From NCBI GenBank assembly GCA_000434915.1, contig FR882075.1:98754-141116 (forward strand): a stretch of 42,363 nt of DNA, written 5' to 3'. Shown in pieces: positions 30,928-38,368 of the stretch (position 1 is its first letter; each line of letters opens with the position of its first letter). This stretch comes from Ruminococcus sp. CAG:563. GTDB lineage: Bacteria > Bacillota > Clostridia > Oscillospirales > Acutalibacteraceae. The notes beneath the pieces were generated by a model. That model searched no databases. It saw only the letters and a program-made list of their open reading frames with translations, and was not told the DNA's origin. Both the position numbers and the translations under genes were made by a program.

Positions 30928-32112
30928 TTACTTTGCAAAATGCTCGACAATTCTCTTTGCCGCTTCTTGCGTATCATCGGGATCGCCGAAAGCGGAAAGT
31001 CTGAGAAAGCCTTCGCCGCATGAGCCGAAGCCGACACCGGGTGTACCGACAATCTGAAGCTTGTTAAGAAGATAATCAAAAAACTCCCAGCTGCCCATAT
31101 TGTTCGGACACTTCATCCAAACATAGGGTGAATTCTTACCGCCTACATACCAAAATCCGCACTTATCAATAGCGTCCATGATAACCTTTGCGTTCTTCTT
31201 GTAGACCGAGATGCTTTCGTGGATCTGCTCCTGTCCCTCCGGGGTAAATACGGCCGAAGCACCCTTTTGCAGAATATATGAAATACCGTTTGTTCTCGTT
31301 TCACGGTTTCTCGACCAAAGAGCGTTGAGGTTAACACCCATGCGTTCAAGCTTTGACGGAACGATCGTGTAACCTACTCTTGTGCCCGTGAAGCCTGCTG
31401 TCTTTGAGAATGAGCAAACCTCGACAGCACAGGTATCCGCACCCTCGATTTCGTAAATGCTATGCGGAACATCGTCCTCCTCGATAAAAATCTCATATGC
31501 GGCGTCGTAGAGAATTACTGCGTCTTTTTTGTTAGCGTAATCAACCCACTTTTTAAGCTTTTCACGGGTATAAGCCGAACCGGTAGGGTTATTCGGAGAG
31601 CAGATATAGATTATATCGGCGTCAATGCTCTCGTCGGGAAGCGGAAGAAATCCGTCCCCCTCACCTGCCGGCAAATGAATCACCTTTCTGCCGTAAAGAA
31701 GGTTTGTATCAACATACTCCGGATAAGCCGGCTCAATAACAAGAACCGTGTTATCACGGTCAAACATCTCAAGCAAATCGCCGAGATCGTCACAGGCACC
31801 GCTTGAAACAAAGACCTCATCGGTCGTCATGTCGACATCCCAACCCGAATAATACTTCGCTATCGCTTCACGGAGAAACATAGCACCGTGCTCAGGCATG
31901 TATCCGTGGAAGGTCTCTATCCTTGACTGGTCGTCAACAGCCTCATGCAGGGCTTCTATGACCTTTTTACAAAGCGGATAGGAGACATCTCCTACTCCGA
32001 GCTTCAGAACCCGCTCGCCCGGGTGAGCTGCAAGATATTCGTCCGTCTTTCTGTAAATCGTATTGAAAAGATATGTGTCCTTAAGCTCCGTATAATGCAT
32101 ATTCGGTTTCAT
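30928..32112 (-). CDS. dapL: LL-diaminopimelate aminotransferase
   Basis: DapL converts tetrahydrodipicolinate directly to LL-diaminopimelate with glutamate as amino donor, bypassing the succinylase and acetylase branches of lysine synthesis. The 394-residue class I/II PLP enzyme shows KLGVGDVSYPL, HGYMPEHGAMFLREAIAKYY, the cofactor region SSGACDDLGD, YICSPNNPTGSAY and the Schiff-base Lys in CSFSKTAGFTGTRVGY. The ATG overlaps the dapF stop by one base (TAATG), with GAGG inside the end of dapF, so the two are coupled. A cytosolic enzyme feeding DapF. Confidence 0.96.
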   Translation of the reverse strand: MKPNMHYTELKDTYLFNTIYRKTDEYLAAHPGERVLKLGVGDVSYPLCKKVIEALHEAVDDQSRIETFHGYMPEHGAMFLREAIAKYYSGWDVDMTTDEVFVSSGACDDLGDLLEMFDRDNTVLVIEPAYPEYVDTNLLYGRKVIHLPAGEGDGFLPLPDESIDADIIYICSPNNPTGSAYTREKLKKWVDYANKKDAVILYDAAYEIFIEEDDVPHSIYEIEGADTCAVEVCSFSKTAGFTGTRVGYTIVPSKLERMGVNLNALWSRNRETRTNGISYILQKGASAVFTPEGQEQIHESISVYKKNAKVIMDAIDKCGFWYVGGKNSPYVWMKCPNNMGSWEFFDYLLNKLQIVGTPGVGFGSCGEGFLRLSAFGDPDDTQEAAKRIVEHFAK

Positions 32113-32906
32113 TATATATTTACCTCGCCTTCAAAAGATATCCTTGCCGGACCGGTCATCGTGACCGTGTTATCCGGTGCTATGTTTATTATGAGCGTTC
32201 CGCCGTCAAGTTCAACGGCAACATCCGTATTGCAGCGGCAAAGTCCGATTGAGATAGCCGCCATAACCGTTGCGCATGAGCCTGTACCGCACGCCATTGT
32301 TATACCGCTTCCTCGCTCCCAAACCCTCATTCTCAGCCTGCTGTCCGAGAGCACCTGAACAAACTCAACATTCACTCCGTCCGGGAATCTGTCGCTATGT
32401 TCCATTGCAGGGCCGACTGTGGTAATCTCGGCCTTTTTGATATCGTCAACAAAAACTACGGCATGGGGGTTACCTACGGAAACGGGAATATACTCAATAT
32501 CCTTGTTGCATACCTCAATCCTGTTCACAAGGCCTGCATCAGCTTTACCCATGTTGACCGAAACTGAATCCACCTTGCCCTTTTCAATCTTAAGATCAAG
32601 AGTTTTGATTCCCGAAAGTGTCTCAACCGTGATTTTTGTCTTTTTCGTCAGTCCTTTATCGTAAACATATTTTCCGACGCATCTTATTCCGTTGCCGCAC
32701 ATCATTGCCTCACTGCCGTCGGCATTGAAAATTCTCATCTTAAAATCGGCAATTTGGGACGGCAAAATCCAAATCATACCGTCCGAACCGATACCGAAAT
32801 GACGGTCTGAGAGCTTAATAGAAAGCTCATCGGGATTCTCGGGTTCTTTCTTGGAGTAAACATAGACATAATCGTTGCCGAGTCCCTGCATTTTTGTGAA
32901 TTTCAT
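32112..32906 (-). CDS. dapF: Diaminopimelate epimerase
   Basis: DapF turns LL- into meso-diaminopimelate for peptidoglycan and lysine. The 264-residue protein has the two catalytic cysteines: Cys70 in MMCGNGIRC and Cys206 in MACGTGSCA. It also has the N-terminal MQGLGNDYV and FGIGSDGMI motifs. GGGAGG lies nine bases before the ATG. dapL follows directly, giving two consecutive pathway steps, although the product of DapL is the substrate of DapF, the reverse of gene order. A leader with a small ORF and a hairpin lies upstream. Confidence 0.97.
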   Translation of the reverse strand: MKFTKMQGLGNDYVYVYSKKEPENPDELSIKLSDRHFGIGSDGMIWILPSQIADFKMRIFNADGSEAMMCGNGIRCVGKYVYDKGLTKKTKITVETLSGIKTLDLKIEKGKVDSVSVNMGKADAGLVNRIEVCNKDIEYIPVSVGNPHAVVFVDDIKKAEITTVGPAMEHSDRFPDGVNVEFVQVLSDSRLRMRVWERGSGITMACGTGSCATVMAAISIGLCRCNTDVAVELDGGTLIINIAPDNTVTMTGPARISFEGEVNI

Positions 32907-32923
32907 TGATGATGCCTCCCTCA

Positions 32924-32968
32924 GAAATAAGAAACGTCCTTAAGGGTGCAAAATACCCTTAAAGACGT
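32924..32968 (-). terminator. Terminator-like hairpin in the dapF leader (possible attenuator)
   Basis: On the minus strand ACGTCTTTAAGGGT (32955-32968) pairs with ACCCTTAAGGACGT (32934-32947), 14 bp with one G-U, around a 7-base loop. TTTCTTATTT follows. The wobble exists only in minus-strand RNA; on the plus strand it is a mismatch. No minus-strand gene lies upstream that would need a terminator here, so the hairpin probably regulates dapF-dapL. Confidence 0.65.
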
Positions 32969-32999
32969 CATTGCCTTTTATTATCATATTATGAGTCAT
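32940..32999 (-). CDS. Possible 19-residue leader peptide of dapF-dapL
   Basis: The small ORF MTHNMIIKGNDVFKGILHP starts at ATG 32999, with AAGG five bases upstream, and ends with TAA inside the 3' arm of the terminator-like hairpin. A ribosome finishing it would cover the hairpin. It holds two Lys codons, one of them within the 5' arm. Translation is not shown by the sequence; the evidence is position, ribosome site and overlap with the hairpin. Confidence 0.4.
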   Translation of the reverse strand: MTHNMIIKGNDVFKGILHP

Positions 33000-33017
33000 A
33001 AAACCTTTTTCGCAAAT

Positions 33018-33046
33018 ATTTTACCCTCGGTTTGACAATTTGTCAA
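33018..33046 (-). promoter_or_regulatory. Promoter of dapF-dapL
   Basis: On the minus strand consensus TTGACA (33041-33046), a 17-base spacer and TAAAAT (33018-33023) give a start near 33011 and a leader of about 105 bases before dapF. The -35 is part of TTGACAAATTGTCAA, a palindrome with TTGACA arms that could be an operator. Confidence 0.78.
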
Positions 33047-33091
33047 GTGTTTTATTTATCTTACATAATAGCTGAAATAAAGGAAAACATA

Positions 33092-33120
33092 TTGACGGAT
33101 AATTCCTGTTCTGTTATAAT
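33092..33120 (+). promoter_or_regulatory. Promoter of the hydrogenase regulator gene
   Basis: TTGACG (33092-33097), a 17-base spacer and TATAAT (33115-33120) lie 47 bases before the ATG at 33168, divergent from the dapF promoter. Confidence 0.78.
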
Positions 33121-33167
33121 TTTTATGTACAAAACAAACAGTACAAAATCAAACATGGAGGTACAAC

Positions 33168-33425
33168 ATGAAAACTCGCGTCGCAGTTATGGCAATCATA
33201 CTTGAATCAAAGGAAAACGCCGAGCAGCTCAATGCCATCCTTCACGATTACCGTGAATATATCCTCGGCAGAATGGGTTTGCCCTACACAAAGCATGATA
33301 TCAACATCATCAGCGTTGCGCTTGACGCTCCGCAGGATATTATCAACTCCCTCGCAGGCAAGATCGGCAGGCTCGAAGGAGTAAATGTAAAAACAGCATA
33401 CTCAAATAACGAATACAGCGTTTAA
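33168..33425 (+). CDS. TM1266-type iron-only hydrogenase system regulator
   Basis: The 85-residue protein matches the small ferredoxin-like (ACT/NikR-like) family called putative iron-only hydrogenase system regulator: RVAVMAIILES at the start, an ILHDYREYILGRMGLPY helix, then INIISVALDAPQDIINSLAGKIGRLEGVNVKTAY. In other Clostridia it is found beside hydE, hydF and hydG, but none of these are in the window. A GGAGG ribosome site precedes the ATG. It is a single-gene unit closed by a bidirectional terminator. Confidence 0.88.
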   Translation: MKTRVAVMAIILESKENAEQLNAILHDYREYILGRMGLPYTKHDINIISVALDAPQDIINSLAGKIGRLEGVNVKTAYSNNEYSV

Positions 33426-33436
33426 TTTTTCCACCA

Positions 33437-33478
33437 AAAAGGGGCCGTCGCCAAAAGCGACAGCCCCGATTTTTTTGT
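33437..33478. terminator. Bidirectional terminator between the hydrogenase regulator and putP
   Basis: GGGGCCGTCGC-CAAAA-GCGACAGCCCC has one internal mismatch on the plus strand and a wobble on the minus. T7 follows on the plus strand and T5 on the minus strand. Confidence 0.92.
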
Positions 33479-33483
33479 TTTAA

Positions 33484-34944
33484 TTACTCTGTGTAAGCAA
33501 CAGAAGCATCATAAAGCTTTTCGATATCCTTGCTCGGTTTCTTTGTGAGAAGCGTTACAACAACCGCTGCAATCATGCTTGCAATAAAGCCCGGAATAAT
33601 CTCGTAAATTCCGATATCCGAAAGGAATACAAGCCAGCAGATATCAACAACCGCACCGACAACGATTCCGGCAACGGCACCGCTGAAATTAAAGCGCTTC
33701 CAGAAAAGACTGAGCATAATAGCCGGTCCGAACGCTGCGCCGAATACGCCCCATGCGTTTGAAACGAGTGACATAATTGAGCCTGAACCCGGATTTGATG
33801 CGATAAGAAGAGCACAAACGGCGATTGCAAGAACAACAATTCTGCCCGACCAGAGCATTTCCTTGTCGCCCGCCTTGTTCTTTCTGATAACAGGCTGATA
33901 AACATCGGCAGAGAATGACGAAGCGGCAGCAAGAAGCTGGCTGTCAGCCGTGCTCATTGAAGCGGCAAGAACCGCCGAAAGAAGAATACCCGAAATAACG
34001 CCCGGGAATATCTTACGAACCATTGTAATAAATACAAGTGAGCCTTCATTGATTTCCTCATTAAAGCCGAATGCAAGACGGCCGATGATGCCGATAAGAG
34101 CGGCAAATATAACGATAAGAACCGTCCATGAAATACCGATTTTAGCCGACTTCTTAAGATCTTTTTGAGACTTAAGAGACATAAATCTGATTATGATATG
34201 CGGCATACCGAAGTAGCCGAGGCCCCAGCCGAGACCCGAAGCAATGTCCTTCCAGTTTGCAAAAGCGTTCCAGAAACCGGGAGTCTGCTGAGTAGCAACA
34301 GCTGTGTCCGAAAGAGTAAGAACCGATGCTGCGGCAATCGGAGCAATAAGCATAGCCGCAAGAATAAGCATACCCTGGAAAAAGTCCGTCCAGCAAACGG
34401 CATTAAAGCCGCCAAGGAAGGTATAGCCGACGATAATAACCGTTGCTATATACATAGCCGTGCTTTCCTTAATACCGATAACCGTATGGAAAAGTGTTCC
34501 GCAGGCCTTAACGCTTGATGCGGCATAAACCGTGTAAGCAACAAGAAAAACAACAGCACAGATAACCTGCAAAGCCTTTGACTTTGAAAGGAATCTGTTT
34601 GTGAGATACTGCGGAATCGTGATTGAATCGTTCGCAACAATAGAGAAGCGGCGCAATCTCGGAGCTTCGACAATCCAGCTTATAGTATAGCCGATTGCAA
34701 GTCCGACAGGAATCCAAACCTGACCGAGACCGAGAGCGTAAATGGAGGTCGGGAGACCCATGAGCACCCATGCACTCATGTCCGATGCACCTGCCGAAAG
34801 AGCCGTTACCCAAGCACCCATCTGACGGCCGCCGAGGAAGTAGGTCTTTTCAGAGCCATCTTTACTCTTGAAGAAGAAATAGAAGCCTATTCCGAGCATA
34901 AACAAGAGATAGATGACAAAAACCACAATTTCTGAAATCTTCAT
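33484..34944 (-). CDS. putP: Sodium/proline symporter (SSS family)
   Basis: PutP takes up proline with sodium. The 486-residue protein has the family's roughly 13 membrane segments. Visible motifs are TYFLGGRQMGAWVTALSAGASDMSAWVLMGLP in TM2 (about 35-65), GYTFLGGFNAVCWTDFFQG, and ISGILLSAVLAASMSTADSQLL with the Na2-site Ser/Thr (about 310-330). It has its own promoter and shares a terminator with the convergent gene. No proline catabolism gene is near, so uptake for osmoprotection or Stickland use is open. Confidence 0.94.
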   Translation of the reverse strand: MKISEIVVFVIYLLFMLGIGFYFFFKSKDGSEKTYFLGGRQMGAWVTALSAGASDMSAWVLMGLPTSIYALGLGQVWIPVGLAIGYTISWIVEAPRLRRFSIVANDSITIPQYLTNRFLSKSKALQVICAVVFLVAYTVYAASSVKACGTLFHTVIGIKESTAMYIATVIIVGYTFLGGFNAVCWTDFFQGMLILAAMLIAPIAAASVLTLSDTAVATQQTPGFWNAFANWKDIASGLGWGLGYFGMPHIIIRFMSLKSQKDLKKSAKIGISWTVLIVIFAALIGIIGRLAFGFNEEINEGSLVFITMVRKIFPGVISGILLSAVLAASMSTADSQLLAAASSFSADVYQPVIRKNKAGDKEMLWSGRIVVLAIAVCALLIASNPGSGSIMSLVSNAWGVFGAAFGPAIMLSLFWKRFNFSGAVAGIVVGAVVDICWLVFLSDIGIYEIIPGFIASMIAAVVVTLLTKKPSKDIEKLYDASVAYTE

Positions 34945-34974
34945 ATAATTACCCCTTTATTACATTATTTTGTA

Positions 34975-35003
34975 ATTATATCACAATAGCCTTTAATTGT
35001 AAA
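34975..35003 (-). promoter_or_regulatory. Promoter of putP
   Basis: On the minus strand TTTACA (34998-35003), a 17-base spacer and a perfect TATAAT (34975-34980) lie 31 bases before the ATG at 34944. GGGG is the ribosome site. Confidence 0.75.
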
Positions 35004-35058
35004 CAAATTTTTACTTTTTTTGCGATTTTTTCCTGTTAATCCGGCGGCTGCCGACTGT

Positions 35059-35976
35059 TTAATCATCCAAAGCCGGCGGAGTAAAGCCGTAACCGAGGAT
35101 TTCGTTGGCCTCCGACATGACAATAAACGCATCAGGGTCGATTTCCTTGCACATTCTTTTGATGTTCGGAATCTCATGGCTTCTTGCGGCGCAGATAACA
35201 AGTTCACTCAACTCTCCTGTGTAGCCGCCTTTGCCCTCAATGATAGTCGCACCCCTGTGTCCTCTTTTGGTAATTGCTTCGGCAAGCTCCTTGCCCTTTT
35301 TCTTTGTGAAAATATAGAGCATTTTGCCGTTGCCCGTACCGTAGAGAATAAAGTCCATCACCTTTGATGAAACAAAGATAAGAATTGCAGCATAAAGAAC
35401 ACTGTCAATGCTCTTGAAAACAATAGCCGCCGCCACAACAACCGCCGCATCGCAAAGCATTATCATCCTGCCGATTGACATGTGCGGCCAAATCTTTTTA
35501 AGAAGTCTGCCGAGAACATCCGTACCGCCCGAGGTTGCTCCTCTTACGATAATGAGTGCAATTCCCGCTCCGCACATTGCGCCGCAAAAAATGGAAGCGA
35601 GAAGCTTATCACCGTGATAAGCCCCTATCAATCCCCTATTCATCGAAAGCTTCACACCGTCGATTATCAGTGAAAGAACTCCTGACACCCAAAGAGTTTT
35701 AAACGTAAAAAACTTGCCTATAAAAAACCATGCGAGAATAAACAGAGGCACATTGAGCAAAAATCCCGTAAGTCCGACCGGGCACTGAGGAAAAAGATAG
35801 TTGATGATAATCGCAACTCCGGTAATGCCGCTTTGTGCAATTCTATTCGGAATGGCGAATATATTGACTCCAAGCGAGTAAAGAAGGCACCCGATAACGA
35901 AATACACGTTATCAACGGCAAATTTTTTTAAACTGTACTTTTTCAAATCCTGAGCAAGTGATTTTTTCTTTTGCAA
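35059..35976 (-). CDS. YitT-family membrane protein (DUF2179)
   Basis: The 305-residue protein starts at TTG 35976 with GGAGG six to seven bases upstream. It has about five to six membrane segments in the first 215 residues, including SLGVNIFAIPNRIAQSGITGVAIIINYLF and the ATSGGTDVLGRL motif. A cytosolic C-terminal DUF2179 domain follows (GKMLYIFTKKKGKELAEAI, RGATIIEGKGGYTGE, DAFIVMSEANEILG). The family is widespread in Firmicutes and the substrate is unknown. It lies 11 bases downstream of mrnC. Confidence 0.92.
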   Translation of the reverse strand: MQKKKSLAQDLKKYSLKKFAVDNVYFVIGCLLYSLGVNIFAIPNRIAQSGITGVAIIINYLFPQCPVGLTGFLLNVPLFILAWFFIGKFFTFKTLWVSGVLSLIIDGVKLSMNRGLIGAYHGDKLLASIFCGAMCGAGIALIIVRGATSGGTDVLGRLLKKIWPHMSIGRMIMLCDAAVVVAAAIVFKSIDSVLYAAILIFVSSKVMDFILYGTGNGKMLYIFTKKKGKELAEAITKRGHRGATIIEGKGGYTGELSELVICAARSHEIPNIKRMCKEIDPDAFIVMSEANEILGYGFTPPALDD

Positions 35977-35987
35977 AGTTATCCTCC

Positions 35988-36380
35988 TTAACCGTAAATC
36001 AACCTGTAAAGTTCAAGAATTCTGTCCATCCTGTTCATTAGGTAGAGGTAACCGAAAAGTGTTTCCATCGCCGTTGCCATATGATAATCCGAACGGCTGA
36101 CATTCTTCGGCTGATGTCCCGATTTTGCGTTTCTTCCACGCTTGAAAACGGCGGTTTCCTCCTCAGTCAGAACAGGCATTATTTTTTCAACGCCCTGTGC
36201 CTGCGCCGTCGCTCTGACACGTTCAACCGCCAAATGGTGCAGGTCGTTCGCCGGTCTGTTTGCGTCGCAGATAAGCTCCTCGCGAACAAGCAGGTCAAAA
36301 ACCGTGTCGCCGATAAAAGCAAGCGTCAGAGGACTTAATTCATTGGGCTTTACTTCTTTATCTTTCAAGAAACGTTCCAT
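35988..36380 (-). CDS. mrnC: Mini-ribonuclease III
   Basis: Mini-III lacks the double-strand RNA-binding domain of RNase III and matures 23S rRNA ends. The 130-residue protein has LTLAFIGDTVFDLLVREELI with the catalytic Asp, RGRNAKSGHQPKNVSRSDYHMATAMETLFGYLYL with the second acidic site, and normal length. It starts five bases after the obg stop without a clear Shine-Dalgarno sequence, so translation probably depends on obg. In many Clostridia it lies beside cysS; the obg neighbour here is less common. Confidence 0.93.
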   Translation of the reverse strand: MERFLKDKEVKPNELSPLTLAFIGDTVFDLLVREELICDANRPANDLHHLAVERVRATAQAQGVEKIMPVLTEEETAVFKRGRNAKSGHQPKNVSRSDYHMATAMETLFGYLYLMNRMDRILELYRLIYG

Positions 36381-36385
36381 ATATT

Positions 36386-37688
36386 TTACGGCACAAAGTC
36401 GAATTCAAGATCATAAATCTCGACTGTGTCACCCTCCTGAATTCCTTTTTCTACAAGTGCGTCGATTATTCCGCTGGAGTGAAGCACACGCTGGAAATAT
36501 TGCAGCGATTCGTAATCGTCAAGGTCACATCGCTGAAGTATTCTGAGAAGCCACTCTCCCTCGACGGAATAGATTCCGTCCTGAACGGTAATTGTAAATT
36601 TACCGTCCGCATTCTTCTCAAAGAACTCGGCGGGGATCTCCTCTTTTTCGTATCTCTTGATCGGAGGAAGAGTTGCAAGCTTGGCCGCAACCGCATTGAT
36701 AATCTCCTGAGTACCCTCTGCGATCGGAGCGCACATAGTGAAATACTGATATCCGTGCTCCGTAAAATATTTTTCGATTTTTTCAAGCTGCTCATCCGTT
36801 GCAAGGTCAACCTTGTTGCCGACAACTATCTGCGGCAAATCCGCCATATCGGGGTTAAACTTGACAAGCTCCTCATTGATCTTATTGAAATCCTCAATCG
36901 GATCTCTGCCCTCACTGCCTGCGGCGTCAATGATATGAACAAGCAGGCGGCAGCGTTCAACATGGCGAAGAAACTCATGACCGAGGCCTACGCCGTCGCT
37001 TGCGCCCTCGATAAGTCCGGGGATATCCGCCATAACGAAGGAATTGCCCTCGCCCATCGAAACAACACCGAGCACGGGCGTGAGAGTAGTGAAATGATAG
37101 TCGGCAATAATGGGCTTAGCCTCGCTGACAACCGAAATAAGCGTTGATTTGCCGACATTCGGGAAGCCGAGAAGTCCGACATCGGCGAGCAGCTTCAATT
37201 CAAGTGAAACGTCCCAGCTCTCTCCGGGTGTACCGGGCTTTGCAAATCTCGGTGTCTGACGGGTAGGGGTCTTGAAATGGGAATTTCCCCAGCCTCCCCT
37301 GCCGCCCTTTGCGGCAATGAACTCGTCATCGTCGGACATATCTGCCATGACCTTGCCTGTAGTCTGTTCACGAATAATAGTACCTCTCGGCACTTCAATA
37401 ATTAAATCCTCGCCCTTTTTGCCGCTCTTGTGGCCTGACTGACCGGGAGCACCGTTTGGGGCTTTGTATTTTCTTTTATATCGGAAATCGGCAAGCGTCG
37501 AAAGATTGTCGTTTACCTTAAACACAACGTTTCCGCCTCTACCGCCGTCTCCGCCGTCCGGCCCGCCTGCGGCACCCGCCCCCGCCGCCCGGACCGCCTG
37601 CGGCAACGTATTTTTCTCTTCTGAACGCAACCGCTCCGTTGCCTCCGTCTCCGGCTGTTATTTTTATTTTTGCTATGTCTACAAACAT
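36386..37688 (-). CDS. obg: GTPase Obg, reading frame broken near the N-terminus
   Basis: Obg is a ribosome-assembly and stress GTPase. From ATG 37688 (GAGGT upstream) the product begins MFVDIAKIKITAGDGGNGAV and runs to KYVAAGGPGGGGG, then leaves frame in a GC-rich duplication. The remaining protein continues in another frame from AAGGPDGGDGGRGGNVVF to the end. The rest is complete: Obg-fold glycine-rich domain, GFPNVGKST (G1), DIPGLIEGASDGVGLGHEFL (G3), GNKVD (G4), and the C-terminal OCT domain ending YDLEFDFVP. Removing one base in 37575-37583 restores one frame with a 10-residue insertion. Either a sequence error or a real mutation. It lies 24 bases after eda and precedes mrnC. Confidence 0.9.
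37545..37605. repeat. GC-rich imperfect tandem duplication inside obg
   Basis: Two 30-base copies (37545-37574 and 37576-37605, 26 of 30 identical) are separated by one extra C at 37575, giving a period of 31. The extra base causes the frameshift in obg; a period of 30 would keep the frame. Confidence 0.85.
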
Positions 37689-37712
37689 AGGTTTACCTCA
37701 TTCTGTTAAAAG

Positions 37713-38357
37713 TTACTTTGACCTTGCCGCCTTGATGTTGGCAACAAATTTCTTTGCTGTTTCTGTTATAAGCTTATAATCTCCGGTTTTTGCGCCTGCC
37801 GTCAGTGATGATCCTGCTCCTACGGCAACAGCACCGGCTTTTATCCATTCACCGACATTATCTGCATTAACTCCGCCCGTGGGCATCATCTTGGCATACG
37901 GAATCGGGCCGAGAATGTCCTTGATTATCTTAGGGCCGAAAAGATCGCCCGGGAAAATCTTGAGAATATCAGCTCCGTTCTCCATCGCCGTTACAGCCTC
38001 ACGAACCGACATAACACCGGGCATCATCGGCACTCTGTAACGGTTGCACATCTTGAGCGTTTCAAGATCAAGATACGGGCTTACAATATACTGCGCACCG
38101 CTGAGCATTGCGATTCTCGCCGTTGCGGCGTCCATGACAGTACCTGCACCCAATATTATGTCCTTTGGGTCGTATTTATATGAGAGCGTTTCGATAACTC
38201 TGTCCGCATGGGGAACGCTGAAGGTCAGCTCGATTGCCGCAACTCCGCCCTCCATGCAGGCGTCAACGATTCTTTCCGCCTTGTCGGCACTCTCGGCTCT
38301 GACAACGGCGACAATGCCGCAGTCCTGAATTCTCATAAGAATATTTTCTTTATCCAT
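37713..38357 (-). CDS. eda: KDPG/KHG aldolase
   Basis: Eda cleaves 2-keto-3-deoxy-6-phosphogluconate to pyruvate and glyceraldehyde-3-phosphate. The 214-residue TIM-barrel protein has Glu43 in AAIELTFSVP, the Schiff-base Lys133 in DILKIFPGDLFG and Thr160 in MMPTGGVN, plus LGAGTVMDA. It starts 11 bases after the GH106-like gene, in the operon with kdgK, whose product makes the substrate. Cytosolic. Confidence 0.95.
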   Translation of the reverse strand: MDKENILMRIQDCGIVAVVRAESADKAERIVDACMEGGVAAIELTFSVPHADRVIETLSYKYDPKDIILGAGTVMDAATARIAMLSGAQYIVSPYLDLETLKMCNRYRVPMMPGVMSVREAVTAMENGADILKIFPGDLFGPKIIKDILGPIPYAKMMPTGGVNADNVGEWIKAGAVAVGAGSSLTAGAKTGDYKLITETAKKFVANIKAARSK

Positions 38358-38368
38358 AACGGCCTCCG

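Noticed and set aside
32907..33010. Lysine riboswitch upstream of dapF
   Set aside because: The leader is only about 105 bases and lacks the five-way-junction elements of the lysine riboswitch; a single hairpin and a small ORF fit better.
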